Shown one piece after another: positions 44,776-52,926 of a stretch of 64,000 bases of DNA. The DNA lies in assembly GCF_025628935.1 (NCBI RefSeq), contig NZ_JAOTIS010000009.1, positions 57,495 through 121,494 of the forward strand, given 5' to 3'. The stretch is from Macrococcus capreoli (GTDB lineage Bacteria > Bacillota > Bacilli > Staphylococcales > Staphylococcaceae). Numbering within the stretch: position 1 is the stretch's first letter; each line of letters opens with the position of its first letter. The translations under genes were made by a program, and so were the position numbers. Below the pieces are notes generated by a model. It did no database searches, was not told where the DNA came from, and was given only the letters and a program-made list of their open reading frames with translations.

Positions 44776-45276
44776 ATGATTCAGGAACTAACAAAAGAAG
44801 AACTACAAGATGCAGTGGATCGTATTGCCGAGATTTACTTAACAAATTTCGATGATGCAAGAAGCCACAAAGAAATGGTTTCAAATATATTAAAGTATAG
44901 TGAAACACCTGGCTTTAAAGCGTTAATTAGTCATCAATTTGGTAATATTAATGGCTATTTATACGGCTATACGAGTGAAAGTAAACAATTTTACCGTGAA
45001 TTATTAGACCGTTATTTAACAGCTGATGAAAAAGAGAAATTAAACGGTGCATTTGAAATTCTTTCAATTGCAGTGGATAAACGCAGCAAACATAGTGGCG
45101 TAGGTAGTAAGTTGTTAGAGGCTTTACCACCAGGAAAGTATTATTTAACAAGTGATGTGCACGATATTGTTGCAAACACATTCTACTATAAGACAGACTG
45201 GCAATTATTAAAAGGCAACTTGCATTTACACCCAAGTATTCCGAATAAGAACTTGTACTATAAAGAAGTGAAATAG
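44776..45276 (+). CDS. GNAT-family N-acetyltransferase
   Basis: A 166-residue acetyltransferase-fold protein. The acetyl-CoA site is ILSIAVDKRSKHSGVGSKLLEAL (motif A, about residues 95-117), followed by NTFYYKTDWQLLKG (motif B). ATG at 44776 is chosen because AAGGAGTGA stands 5 bases before it. It is a single gene downstream of the TPR gene, and the acceptor substrate is not evident. A large palindrome follows the gene. Confidence 0.82.
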   Translation: MIQELTKEELQDAVDRIAEIYLTNFDDARSHKEMVSNILKYSETPGFKALISHQFGNINGYLYGYTSESKQFYRELLDRYLTADEKEKLNGAFEILSIAVDKRSKHSGVGSKLLEALPPGKYYLTSDVHDIVANTFYYKTDWQLLKGNLHLHPSIPNKNLYYKEVK

Positions 45277-45303
45277 GAAAAGGCTGGAGTGTTCTGGCAC
45301 AAG

Positions 45304-45362
45304 CAACAACCGAACAAAACGTATAAATCGCTCGTTGATTTATAGTTTTTGTTCGGTTGTTG
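45304..45362. repeat. 59-bp palindrome between convergent genes
   Basis: Two 26-base arms, 45304-45329 and 45337-45362, are complementary at all but two central positions. The outer part is CAACAACCGAACAAAA, the inner part TATAAATC, with a seven-base loop GCTCGTT. It is much larger than a normal terminator and has no T run. It lies between the GNAT gene and the small minus-strand gene. Confidence 0.9.
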
Positions 45363-45443
45363 TCGTAGTGGCGACTTCTGTACCGCCGTATATTCTGTTA
45401 AACGTATGAGGGATAAAACATATGCCTTAACCTCACTTTTTTT

Positions 45444-45743
45444 CTATAAACATTCAAACACTTCTACAGATTGCAATGTATGTTTAATATCATCAGCAAA
45501 CCATATACGATTCCAGTCATCCTGACTACGTTCGAATTGTGTACGGGTTTCGTAATCTTCGATGCTATTATAGAAGATATCAAGTGCAATCGTTGTCGTT
45601 GTTGCATCGGATTTTTTGTACATTTTAATACCGGTATTAGATACTTCTGAATTAAATTTAGAATCAGCAGACGCCTGGAATTTAGCCATTAATTCTGGAA
45701 GATATTCATTCGGTGTCGTGTAAGTAAAGACGACTTTTATCAT
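45444..45743 (-). CDS. Hypothetical protein paired with the IsdG-like gene (possible ABM fold)
   Basis: A 99-residue protein overlapping the end of the IsdG-like gene by 4 bases, so the two are translationally coupled. It starts MIKVVFTYTTPNEYLPELMAKFQASADSKF and has an alternating pattern of strands and helices compatible with the ferredoxin-like ABM (antibiotic biosynthesis monooxygenase) fold. It lacks the Asn-Trp-His triad of haem oxygenases. Possibly a partner or a diverged duplicate of the oxygenase. Function unknown. Confidence 0.7.
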   Translation of the reverse strand: MIKVVFTYTTPNEYLPELMAKFQASADSKFNSEVSNTGIKMYKKSDATTTTIALDIFYNSIEDYETRTQFERSQDDWNRIWFADDIKHTLQSVEVFECL

Positions 45744-46066
45744 TTGCCTACCTCAGTTTCTAGCTTCGCAATAACGATTTCTGAACCAAGCATCGGTGAT
45801 TCCTGCTTTTCAGCATCAGATTTATTAGCACGTTGTTGGTGCGCTTTTTTGAAAGCATCACTTGTTTTCCACGCTTCGAAATCTTCTAATGTTTCCCACC
45901 ATGTATTAACATGAAGTTCATCGTATTCTTCGAGGTTTTGAATAGACCATGTTTCAATTTTAGTGAAACCTTTTAATTTCGTAATATCGCCACCTTTAGT
46001 AAACATCGGTGCCATTTTTTCAGCGAATCCTTTTTTCATTTTTATTCTGTTTGTTACGATATACAT
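45740..46066 (-). CDS. isdG: IsdG/IsdI-like haem-degrading monooxygenase
   Basis: A 108-residue protein, the usual IsdG length. Asn6 in YIVTNRIKM, the tryptophan in DFEAWKTSDAFKKAH and the histidine 10 residues later match the catalytic Asn-Trp-His triad. It opens haem to release iron, giving staphylobilin-type products. ATG at 46066 follows AAAGGAGGG. A dyad resembling a Fur site overlaps the apparent -10 at 46092-46097. No Isd surface receptors are near. Confident as to family; the physiological haem source is unknown. Confidence 0.87.
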   Translation of the reverse strand: MYIVTNRIKMKKGFAEKMAPMFTKGGDITKLKGFTKIETWSIQNLEEYDELHVNTWWETLEDFEAWKTSDAFKKAHQQRANKSDAEKQESPMLGSEIVIAKLETEVGK

Positions 46067-46085
46067 CTTAACGCCCTCCTTTGTA

Positions 46086-46102
46086 GTTATCATTATAGTA
46101 AC
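46086..46102 (-). promoter_or_regulatory. Candidate Fur-type operator on the isdG-like promoter
   Basis: GTTATCATTATAGTAAC is an imperfect 17-base dyad (13 of 17 symmetric) containing the minus-strand -10 TATAAT at 46092-46097. It has the TATCATTA core of Fur boxes but is only a partial match. The -35 is poor. Confidence 0.4.
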
Positions 46103-46173
46103 AAATTAAAGAATCAATGCGTTAGTGAAAGTACTTTTGTATATAGTGGATCCTGATAGGATTCAGATATATC

Positions 46174-46207
46174 GAGTGAGCGACAACCAATCAATATCGC
46201 TCACCCA
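46174..46207. repeat. Single palindrome related to the 42-kb array
   Basis: GAGTGAGCGA and TCGCTCACCCAC form a 29-base palindrome (46176-46204) with the same GAGTGAGC opening as the units at 42058. It is a solo copy between two minus-strand genes. The centre differs from the array units. Confidence 0.75.
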
Positions 46208-46229
46208 CAAACGAAACATAAACTACGAA

Positions 46230-46260
46230 ACAAAAAAACCACACGCGTAAGCATGTGGTC
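46230..46260 (-). terminator. Terminator of the SunI/YnzG-like gene
   Basis: ACCACACGC pairs with GCATGTGGT with one mismatch, and an A run on the plus strand gives U on the transcript. Confidence 0.75.
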
Positions 46261-46271
46261 GTCATATCAGA

Positions 46272-46535
46272 TTACTTATTTAATTCGTTAATGATTTTTT
46301 TATCGTTGTGAGTGTAGATGATGTATTTTTTATCTTTAGTTTCTAAAAGGATACGGTTTGTTTTCCCGAAAGTTGATCCGATACGTACTACTTTCTCATC
46401 GTTGTTTTCGTCCGCACCAGCGTAAATGTTTGTATCTTCTTTCACGCTTAAAATATCTTCGTTCGGAATTGTGATGTCAGCAACACGCCATTTGATGTTT
46501 ACTTCTTTGTCGTTCTTAGTAATTCTCATTGCCAT
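46272..46535 (-). CDS. SunI/YnzG-family small protein
   Basis: An 87-residue basic/acidic soluble protein. The pattern IKWRVADITIPNEDILSVKED, then RIGSTFGKTNRILLETKDKKYIIYT, fits the SunI/YnzG family, which has a small PH-like fold. SunI of Bacillus gives immunity to the lantibiotic sublancin, but most relatives are chromosomal genes of unknown purpose. No lantibiotic gene is present here. AAGGATG lies before ATG. It is a single gene. Confidence 0.65.
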   Translation of the reverse strand: MAMRITKNDKEVNIKWRVADITIPNEDILSVKEDTNIYAGADENNDEKVVRIGSTFGKTNRILLETKDKKYIIYTHNDKKIINELNK

Positions 46536-46697
46536 TTTTAATACACATCCTTATCTATTTGATACCCTAAATATACCCCTTTTTTTCTCTACTTACAATT
46601 AAACAGATGTTATTTCACGAAAAAAAATGAATTTTACGTGATATGATTGAATTAACAAAAAACGCGCACCATATCCACACAATAAAGGAGAATTAAT

Positions 46698-47861
46698 TTG
46701 AGTAAAAAATTTCAACTATACATTCTATTACTTGGCGTTATCGTTGTCGCATCAACATTGCGTGCACCTTTAACCGCAATCGGTCCGATGATTACTGAAA
46801 TAGGTCAGGCATTGAACATTCCGAAATCTATGCTTGGTATGTTAACGACGATTCCACTCATCATGTTTGGTATCATCTCACCATTTGTGGCACGTCTTTC
46901 ACGACGCCTCGGCATGAGTGTCGCATTAATGTTAGGTATGATTATTTTATTACTGGGGCTTGTGATTCGTATTATCCCAAATGTTTCAATGTTACTGGTG
47001 GGAACGATTTGTATTGGTATCGGCATTGCAATAGGTAATGTAATTCTGCCGAGTTTTGTAAAATGGCGTTTCCCGATGCAAATGGGACTCATGACTGGCG
47101 TATTTACTGCCACGATGAATTTAACAGCAGGTATTGGCGGAGGTGCAAGTGTACCATTAAGTAAGATTAATAATGGAGGCTATCAGTATTCATTAGGTTT
47201 CTGGATAATATTCAGTATTGCCGGCATATTATTATGGATGCCACAACTGAGATATAATCCGAAGCTACAAATTACCGAGGCGCGACGTCCGATTTATCGA
47301 TCGAAACTTGCAATTGCCATCGCCTTAATGATGGGATTTCAATCCATGACTTTTTATTCAACAGTGACGTGGTTTCCGGATATTCTGATGTCGTATGGTA
47401 TTAAACAGGAAGCAGCGGGTTATTATTTAATGTTGAATCAATTTGCACAGCTGCCGATGACGTTTATCATGCCTATTGTTGCAATGAAGATGAAAAGTCA
47501 ACGACCACTTGTCTTCTTATTTACCGGGTTATATTTAATTGGCTTTACGGCGTTTCTATTGAATCACACATTATCGATTATTGTTGCCATGATTGCAACG
47601 GGCCTTGCTGGAGGTGCTGCATTTAGTTTATGTATGTTATTCTTTTCATTACGCGCAAAGACGACACAAGATGCGATTGAATTATCGGGTTTTAGCCAAT
47701 CCGTTGGGTATTTTGTTGCAGCAATCGGTCCAATCTTAATGGGCTATTTACATGGTGTATTCAATAGTCATCTTCCAAGCTTTATTCTGTTCTTTATGAT
47801 GACGATGACGATGTCTATATTTGCATTCATTTCTAGTAAGCATCAATATATTTTCGATTAA
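46698..47861 (+). CDS. MFS transporter of the CynX/NimT group
   Basis: A 387-residue major facilitator with twelve helices. The start YILLLGVIVVASTLRAPLTAIGPMI, with the conserved R-A-P-x-T near helix 1, is the hallmark of CynX/NimT-type transporters (cyanate, nitroimidazole, others). The FSQSVGYFVAAIGPILMGYLHG segment before helix 11 is also typical. The start is TTG, with AAAGGAG 9 bases before. It is convergent with rarD and shares a terminator with it. The substrate is unknown. Confidence 0.88.
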   Translation: MSKKFQLYILLLGVIVVASTLRAPLTAIGPMITEIGQALNIPKSMLGMLTTIPLIMFGIISPFVARLSRRLGMSVALMLGMIILLLGLVIRIIPNVSMLLVGTICIGIGIAIGNVILPSFVKWRFPMQMGLMTGVFTATMNLTAGIGGGASVPLSKINNGGYQYSLGFWIIFSIAGILLWMPQLRYNPKLQITEARRPIYRSKLAIAIALMMGFQSMTFYSTVTWFPDILMSYGIKQEAAGYYLMLNQFAQLPMTFIMPIVAMKMKSQRPLVFLFTGLYLIGFTAFLLNHTLSIIVAMIATGLAGGAAFSLCMLFFSLRAKTTQDAIELSGFSQSVGYFVAAIGPILMGYLHGVFNSHLPSFILFFMMTMTMSIFAFISSKHQYIFD

Positions 47862-47899
47862 TAAAAACTGCTCAATGCCTATTATGGCTTGAGCAGTTG
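47862..47899. terminator. Bidirectional terminator between the CynX-like gene and rarD
   Basis: ACTGCTCAATGCC pairs with GGCTTGAGCAGT around TATTAT; A and T runs flank it. The right arm is inside the rarD coding end. Confidence 0.8.
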
Positions 47900-48790
47900 C
47901 TTTCTTTTCATCGCTTTAAATTGTATATATTTACTGTAACTATATAGAATTAAGCCTGACCAGATACATAAGAACGTTATAAAGTCAGTTGCACTAAAGT
48001 GTTCACCAAATAAAAAGACACCTTGCAATAAGATTAACGTCGGTGAAATATATTGTAAAAACCCAATTAATGAAAGAGGGATTCTTTTAGCACCTGCTGT
48101 AAATAAAATAAGGGGGACAGCTGTTGCAACACCAGCAAATAAGATTAAGAAACTTGTATGATTTGCTCCGAAGTGGTTCTCACCAAGTTGTGCTAAGTAA
48201 CCTATCCCGATTAAAGCTAATGGTAGTGTAATGATTGTTTCTAATGCGATGCTGTAAATGGCGTCAATATTGACATATTTCTTCATTAGGCCGTAAAGCG
48301 CAAAACTTGCAGCTAATACAATCGAAATGAAAGGGAATGTACCACTGCTTAACGTCATAAATAATACACCGATCGCTGCAAGAACAATTGCCAGAATTTC
48401 TAAAGTATTAAAGCGTTCTTTCATAAAGATAAAGCCAAGCGCAATACTCATCAGCGGGTTGATATAATAACCAAGACTTGCCTGAAGCACATGGTGGTTA
48501 TTGATGGCCCAAATAAAGATACCCCAGTTTACCATAATGACGAGACTTGCTGCGATTAATGCAATTAATTCTTTCTTACGCCCGATTAAATATCGTGTAT
48601 CGGCTATAAACTGTGGCCATTTCTTTAATAAGACAATTAGCACAACCATAAAGATGGCAGACCATAAGACGCGATGAAATAGTATTTCGTAAGGGTTAAA
48701 TGTATTGACTGAACGCCAGTAAGTTGGCAGTATGCCCCACAGGAAATACGCACCGCCAGCATATAATATACCTTTTGAATTCTCCTGCAT
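47882..48790 (-). CDS. rarD: EamA-family transporter RarD
   Basis: A 302-residue protein with ten helices. KGILYAGGAYFLWGILPTYWRSV at the N-terminus and FHRVLWSAIFMVVLIVLL are RarD hallmarks. Two EamA halves are visible, the second starting near FPFISIVLAASFALYGLMKKY. The protein was named for chloramphenicol sensitivity in other bacteria, but its substrate is not settled. AAGGAGTGACG precedes ATG at 48790. Confidence 0.93.
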   Translation of the reverse strand: MQENSKGILYAGGAYFLWGILPTYWRSVNTFNPYEILFHRVLWSAIFMVVLIVLLKKWPQFIADTRYLIGRKKELIALIAASLVIMVNWGIFIWAINNHHVLQASLGYYINPLMSIALGFIFMKERFNTLEILAIVLAAIGVLFMTLSSGTFPFISIVLAASFALYGLMKKYVNIDAIYSIALETIITLPLALIGIGYLAQLGENHFGANHTSFLILFAGVATAVPLILFTAGAKRIPLSLIGFLQYISPTLILLQGVFLFGEHFSATDFITFLCIWSGLILYSYSKYIQFKAMKRKQLLKP

Positions 48791-48956
48791 AACGTCACTC
48801 CTTCAATAAAGTAGTTATATCATACCAAATGACTATGTTATTTTGATAATGGGATGCTCAAGGTGTGACTTTTGATAAACGATACATATTGTACAAGCAT
48901 GTGGTATAATATGTGCGATGTATGTATCGTATTTCATACATGTTAGGAGCGAAATA

Positions 48957-49607
48957 ATGAAAAAATGGATATGTTTATTGCTAATGGCAATCGTTCTTAT
49001 TGGATGTAGTAAAAGTGAAGAAGAAAAGCCAATCAAAAAAGACAAACAACCACAAGTTGAAGTAAAAGTGAAAACGAAAAAAGATGAAAAAACGAAAAAG
49101 AAGCAACAGACGAAAAGTACAGAAGATACAACACAACAAGCAACGACTGAACAAGCGAGTGTACCAACATCTGAGCAGGCAGTGAAGCATTATAATACAG
49201 ATAATTATAATTTGGCGAGAAACTGTTTAGTAACGCCAGGGAAAGAAAAGACTGCGGAGTGCGAAGATATTATTCACACGCCGGAATATTCAAAAGCATG
49301 GAATAATTTAACGAGTGAAGGTTATATTTGTCAAAGCGGTCAATGTGATATGAAAGTACAACCGAAGACACAAGAACACTATAATCAACCAGTGAAGCCA
49401 GCAACAAATGAACAGAAAAGTGATGTGCCAATTGCAACGGAAGTGATTCCGGCTAATCCTGATAAATCGGTAGAGCATAAGACGCAGGTGACGACGGAAC
49501 AACCACAGACGACTGAAGCGGTTGATCAGGCGACTACAAGCGCACCTGCGTTAAAGTCGACAGAGCAAAATGCGAAACAAGTGAATACTACAGAAGAGCA
49601 GCAGTAA
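48957..49607 (+). CDS. Lipoprotein with Lys/Gln/Thr-rich low-complexity regions
   Basis: A 216-residue secreted lipoprotein. The signal MKKWICLLLMAIVLIGCSK holds a lipobox LIGC with the lipidated cysteine at 17. After it comes a lysine-rich region, then TTQQATTEQ-type low-complexity sequence. A small central domain has four cysteines (LARNCLVTPG, AECEDII, YICQSGQCDM), and a Thr/Gln/Pro-rich tail follows. The cysteine-bearing core could form disulfides outside the cell. TATAAT at 48905-48910 is a likely -10, and TAGGAG lies before ATG at 48957. I know no function. Confidence 0.8.
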   Translation: MKKWICLLLMAIVLIGCSKSEEEKPIKKDKQPQVEVKVKTKKDEKTKKKQQTKSTEDTTQQATTEQASVPTSEQAVKHYNTDNYNLARNCLVTPGKEKTAECEDIIHTPEYSKAWNNLTSEGYICQSGQCDMKVQPKTQEHYNQPVKPATNEQKSDVPIATEVIPANPDKSVEHKTQVTTEQPQTTEAVDQATTSAPALKSTEQNAKQVNTTEEQQ

Positions 49608-49664
49608 GTGGTTAAGAAGAGTTGAACATGGTCACATTAAATGAAACAGTAAAGGACAGACCCG

Positions 49665-50336
49665 ATGCTTACAATTAATGATATAAAAGCAGCATACGAA
49701 CCACTTAAAAATAAATCTAACCAAAAGACAATGGAAAGTTATATGAAAAATAACTTTCCATTTTTAGGTATAAAGAAAAGCGAAACTGCGCCGATTATGA
49801 AAGTACTATTTAAATTAGGGTTACCTAAGACGAAAGATGAAACGAAAGCATTAGTTGATGATTGTTTTGAACAACCGGAACGTGAATATCATTATATCGG
49901 TATGATCATCTTAAATAAGAACGAAAAACAGTTTGATGTTACCGATTTAGATTATCTTAAACAGTTGATATTAACACATAGCTGGTGGGATTCAATTGAT
50001 ACGATTGCACCGAATATAGTTGGGCGAATCGTGTTAAGGGAACGTGAAGCGGGGGAAGCCGTGATGCGTCAATGGAATCAATCGGATAATTTCTGGTTAC
50101 AGCGTGCGAGTTTGTTACATCAGTTAAAGTACAAAGCGCAGATGAATGAAGCGTTGCTTACTGAAATGATATTGCATACGAAAGATGAGCAGGAATTCTT
50201 TATACGTAAAGCAATCGGGTGGGTATTGCGTGAGTATTCAAAGACAAATGCTGAGTTTGTTACAACTTTTGTTGATACACACGCGTTATCACCGTTATCA
50301 CAGAGAGAAGCGTTGAAATGGTTGGAAAGACAGTAG
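49665..50336 (+). CDS. AlkD-like DNA alkylation repair protein (HEAT-repeat)
   Basis: A 223-residue helical protein of the DNA alkylation repair family. It starts with a run of HEAT-like helices and has LTHSWWDSIDTIAPNIVGRIV and EFFIRKAIGWVLREYSKTNAEFV, both typical. AlkD removes 3- and 7-alkylpurines without flipping the base; the tryptophans in HSWWD and the aspartate are the known active residues. ATG at 49665, with only a weak ribosome site (AAAGGAC). Confidence 0.88.
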   Translation: MLTINDIKAAYEPLKNKSNQKTMESYMKNNFPFLGIKKSETAPIMKVLFKLGLPKTKDETKALVDDCFEQPEREYHYIGMIILNKNEKQFDVTDLDYLKQLILTHSWWDSIDTIAPNIVGRIVLREREAGEAVMRQWNQSDNFWLQRASLLHQLKYKAQMNEALLTEMILHTKDEQEFFIRKAIGWVLREYSKTNAEFVTTFVDTHALSPLSQREALKWLERQ

Positions 50337-50391
50337 CGCTAGTGTATACACGAAGTGAAATAAGTATCCTAAACGAAAATTACTCAAAGCT

Positions 50392-50820
50392 TTAATGCTG
50401 AGTATTTTTCGTTTTTTGATTTAATTCTTTTTTGATTTCTTCAGGTGATTTTAATTCATGTGCGGGTTTTAATAAATTTGATATAGATTCTGCTTTCATA
50501 ATTGTACCGTGAAACTGAAAATTATCTTCAGGTGAGGAAAAAGCAGAGAACTCAGCATCTTTGTTGCCATTTATATATCCATCAAATACATAATCACCCA
50601 TAGGCCCCATCTCAACTTTAGTAAAGTCTACAGTCTTAATTGTATTAGGTTCTTTTGTGTTATGTTTAAGGTATAGAGTAATCAGTTCTTTTTGTCCTTT
50701 AATATAATCTTCTTTGTCTTTTTCTCGCTCATCGTATTTCATTTTGAAATAGACACCACCAGCAATAATACAAGCGCTTAAAATGACAATTATCAAAGCT
50801 AAAATTTTCTTTTTGGTCAT
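50392..50820 (-). CDS. DUF1433-family protein, copy 3 (last transcribed)
   Basis: A 142-residue protein with an N-terminal hydrophobic segment KILALIIVILSACIIAGGVYF. LSAC could be a lipobox, giving a lipoprotein; otherwise it is a membrane anchor. The outer domain includes TIKTVDFTKVEMGPMGDYVFDGYINGN, the DUF1433 core of staphylococci, and ends in ELKSPEEIKKELNQ. Its first 104 bases, including the ribosome-site region, are identical to those of the next copy (50992). Function unknown; DUF1433 genes typically form variable tandem clusters. Confidence 0.85.
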   Translation of the reverse strand: MTKKKILALIIVILSACIIAGGVYFKMKYDEREKDKEDYIKGQKELITLYLKHNTKEPNTIKTVDFTKVEMGPMGDYVFDGYINGNKDAEFSAFSSPEDNFQFHGTIMKAESISNLLKPAHELKSPEEIKKELNQKTKNTQH

Positions 50821-50940
50821 TGTAACTACTCCTGAGAAAATGTGTTAGTTATTAAACCATTATATAACAAATAATACTAGTATTGTGAGTAGAAAAGCTT
50901 GAAACTTTGTGATTAAAAAATACTATTTGATAATATATCA

Positions 50941-50972
50941 AAAAAAACAAACTCAATTTTACTGAGTTTGGC
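50941..50972 (-). terminator. Hairpin between DUF1433 copies 2 and 3
   Basis: AAACTCA and TGAGTTT flank a short loop, with a U run on the minus strand. Each copy is thus its own transcription unit. Confidence 0.7.
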
Positions 50973-50991
50973 TTTAACAGAAAGCTTTATA

Positions 50992-51411
50992 TTAATGATC
51001 TTTCTTATTTTCTAATTCTTTTTTGATCTCTTCAAGTGATTTTAATTCATGAGCGGGTTTTAGTAGATTAGTTATTTTTTTATTTACTGACATAACTCCA
51101 TCAAATTGATAATTTTTTTCTGGCGTAGAATATGCAACAAAGTCATAATTTTTGTTATCATTTATATATCCTTCAAAAACAACACTTCCCATCGGAGTAT
51201 TTGAAACGTTAATGAACTTTACGGACTTAATAGTATTAGGTTCTTTGGTATTGTATTTAAGATAAAGTGTAATGCATTCTTGTTGTTCCTTATAGAAAAT
51301 AGATTTTTGTTTTTCACTTTCATCGTATTTCATTTTGAAATAGACACCACCAGCAATAATACAAGCGCTTAAAATGACAATTATCAAAGCTAAAATTTTC
51401 TTTTTGGTCAT
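50992..51411 (-). CDS. DUF1433-family protein, copy 2
   Basis: A 139-residue paralogue of the genes on both sides. The signal region KILALIIVILSACIIAGGVYF is identical to that of copy 3, including a possible lipobox LSAC. The outer domain TIKSVKFINVSNTPMGSVVFEGYINDN is more diverged, ending LKSLEEIKKELENKKDH. A shared start and a variable body indicate recent gene conversion at the 5' end. The promoter region is also related to that of copy 3. Confidence 0.85.
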   Translation of the reverse strand: MTKKKILALIIVILSACIIAGGVYFKMKYDESEKQKSIFYKEQQECITLYLKYNTKEPNTIKSVKFINVSNTPMGSVVFEGYINDNKNYDFVAYSTPEKNYQFDGVMSVNKKITNLLKPAHELKSLEEIKKELENKKDH

Positions 51412-51540
51412 TGTAACTACTCCTAATTGAATGTGCTAGTTTTGAGACTATTATATAACAAAAGAGGTTAGTATTGTGAGTGAAAGCTAGAAATCTTGTG
51501 ATGCGTTTTTTATATGGAATTCTTTGTTACATTATATTAA

Positions 51541-51570
51541 AAAGCCAAACTCAACTTTACTGAGTTTGGC
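51541..51570 (-). terminator. Hairpin between DUF1433 copies 1 and 2
   Basis: AGCCAAACTCA and TGAGTTTGGCT form an 11-bp stem with a short loop. Confidence 0.75.
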
Positions 51571-51589
51571 TTAGACTGATGGATCGATT

Positions 51590-52009
51590 TTAATGATTTT
51601 TCTTATTTTCTAATTCTTTCTTGATTTCTTCAGGGGTTTTCAATTCATGTGCAGGTTTTAATAACTTTTCTACACCATCAGTTGTCACCATTCCTCCATA
51701 AAATTGAAATTTATCTTCTGGTGAGGAAAAAGCAGAGAAGTCATCTTTTTTGTTACCATTTATATACCCATCAAATATAACATCACCCATGGGTCCTACT
51801 TCTACTTTGGTGAAATCTACATTCTTAATAGTATCTGGTTCTTTTGTATTATACTTAAGATAAAGGGTAATACGTTCTTTTTGTTCTTTATAATATACTT
51901 CTTTTTCCTTTTCTTGTACGTCATGTTTCATTTTGAAATAGACACCTCCTATAATTAAGAATATACTAAGAATAATACTAAAAATGACTAAAAAATTTCT
52001 TTTTATCAA
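51590..52009 (-). CDS. DUF1433-family protein, copy 1 (first transcribed)
   Basis: A 139-residue paralogue. The body (TIKNVDFTKVEVGPMGDVIFDGYINGN) is closest to copy 3. Its N-terminus, KRNFLVIFSIILSIFLIIGGVYF, has no cysteine, so it is a membrane anchor, not a lipoprotein signal. It starts behind the ribosome site AGGAGTTG. The last residues ELKTPEEIKKELENKKNH match copy 2. The mosaic of similarities supports gene conversion. Confidence 0.85.
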   Translation of the reverse strand: MIKRNFLVIFSIILSIFLIIGGVYFKMKHDVQEKEKEVYYKEQKERITLYLKYNTKEPDTIKNVDFTKVEVGPMGDVIFDGYINGNKKDDFSAFSSPEDKFQFYGGMVTTDGVEKLLKPAHELKTPEEIKKELENKKNH

Positions 52010-52146
52010 AGTTACAACTCCTATTCGAGGTGGAATATGAATAATATATATAATAAGGATACTACATACGAATGAGTGTGTTAATGATGCAGTACGTAGT
52101 TGTAAAGTATCTGGACATTGGTACTGGTAATATTAGAATAAAAAAT

Positions 52147-52219
52147 AAGAACACCACTTTAATTATAATGTAAAAGTGGTGTTCTTGTTATTTTAGAGAC
52201 TAATGATTCTTTAGTCTCT
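52147..52219. terminator. Hairpins in the 52.0-52.4 kb intergenic gap
   Basis: AAGAACACCACTTT (52147) pairs with the complementary arm ending near 52187. A second small hairpin AGAGACTAA/TTAGTCTCT spans 52195-52219. The rest of the 366-base gap between DUF1433 copy 1 and the YdjM-like gene shows no gene that I can support. Confidence 0.7.
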
Positions 52220-52375
52220 ATGATTTGAATGAGTTCATAGGGCGAAATAAAGGGGGTTATTTCATTTATTTAATACTCATTGACTTACATTGTTAGTATA
52301 ATAACATGTGAAGCAGATTTCAATCTTTTTGTGATTGATTTCACAAAAACGTCAAATATGAAGGAGGTGTGGCAA

Positions 52376-52879
52376 ATGACAGGGAAAACACATATTGCCC
52401 TCGGTGTATTAATTGGAACATCATACGGTATGTCACATGCATACGACATTAGTTCATTTGCAGGCATATTAGGAACAACTGCACTCTTTAGCATCGTGCC
52501 GGATATTTGCCATGCTGGCAGTAAACTCGGAAAGAAGATATGGCCCATTAGCACGTTAATTGCATTAATATTCGGGCATCGTACATTAACACATTCAATA
52601 TTTTTTATGGCAATAACAAGCATCATATTAATCATATTAGATGTGAACCCGATATATATTACATGTGCGATATTGGGTATACTCAGCCATTTATTATTAG
52701 ATATGTTAACGCCAAGAGGTGTGACTTTATTCTTTCCGATCGACAAGAAGGTTGTCTTTCCATTTACATTCAAGACAGGCGGCGTCATCGATATGTCACT
52801 AGCAACAACGTTTAGTGCATTAACGATGTATTTATTTTATATCGAAATGTTTCACAGAACATTAGTATGGCTCCACTAA
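52376..52879 (+). CDS. YdjM-like membrane-bound metal-dependent hydrolase (DUF457)
   Basis: A 167-residue protein with about four helices. The conserved metal-binding histidines are in TGKTHIALGVLIG, IFGHRTLTHSIFFMA and LSHLLLDMLTPRGVTLFFPI, the pattern of the YdjM family. ATG at 52376 is chosen because AAGGAGGTG stands 6 bases before it; the longer frame from 52280 lacks a ribosome site. In E. coli yjdM/ydjM is SOS-regulated; here no LexA box was found. The reaction is unknown. Confidence 0.85.
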   Translation: MTGKTHIALGVLIGTSYGMSHAYDISSFAGILGTTALFSIVPDICHAGSKLGKKIWPISTLIALIFGHRTLTHSIFFMAITSIILIILDVNPIYITCAILGILSHLLLDMLTPRGVTLFFPIDKKVVFPFTFKTGGVIDMSLATTFSALTMYLFYIEMFHRTLVWLH

Positions 52880-52926
52880 TCATGATAAAATATGAATAAA
52901 TAATACATAAGAGGAGAATTTCACGC

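Noticed and set aside
46272..46535. Lantibiotic immunity gene (SunI)
   Set aside because: The fold fits, but no lantibiotic precursor or modification gene is present, so immunity is not claimed.
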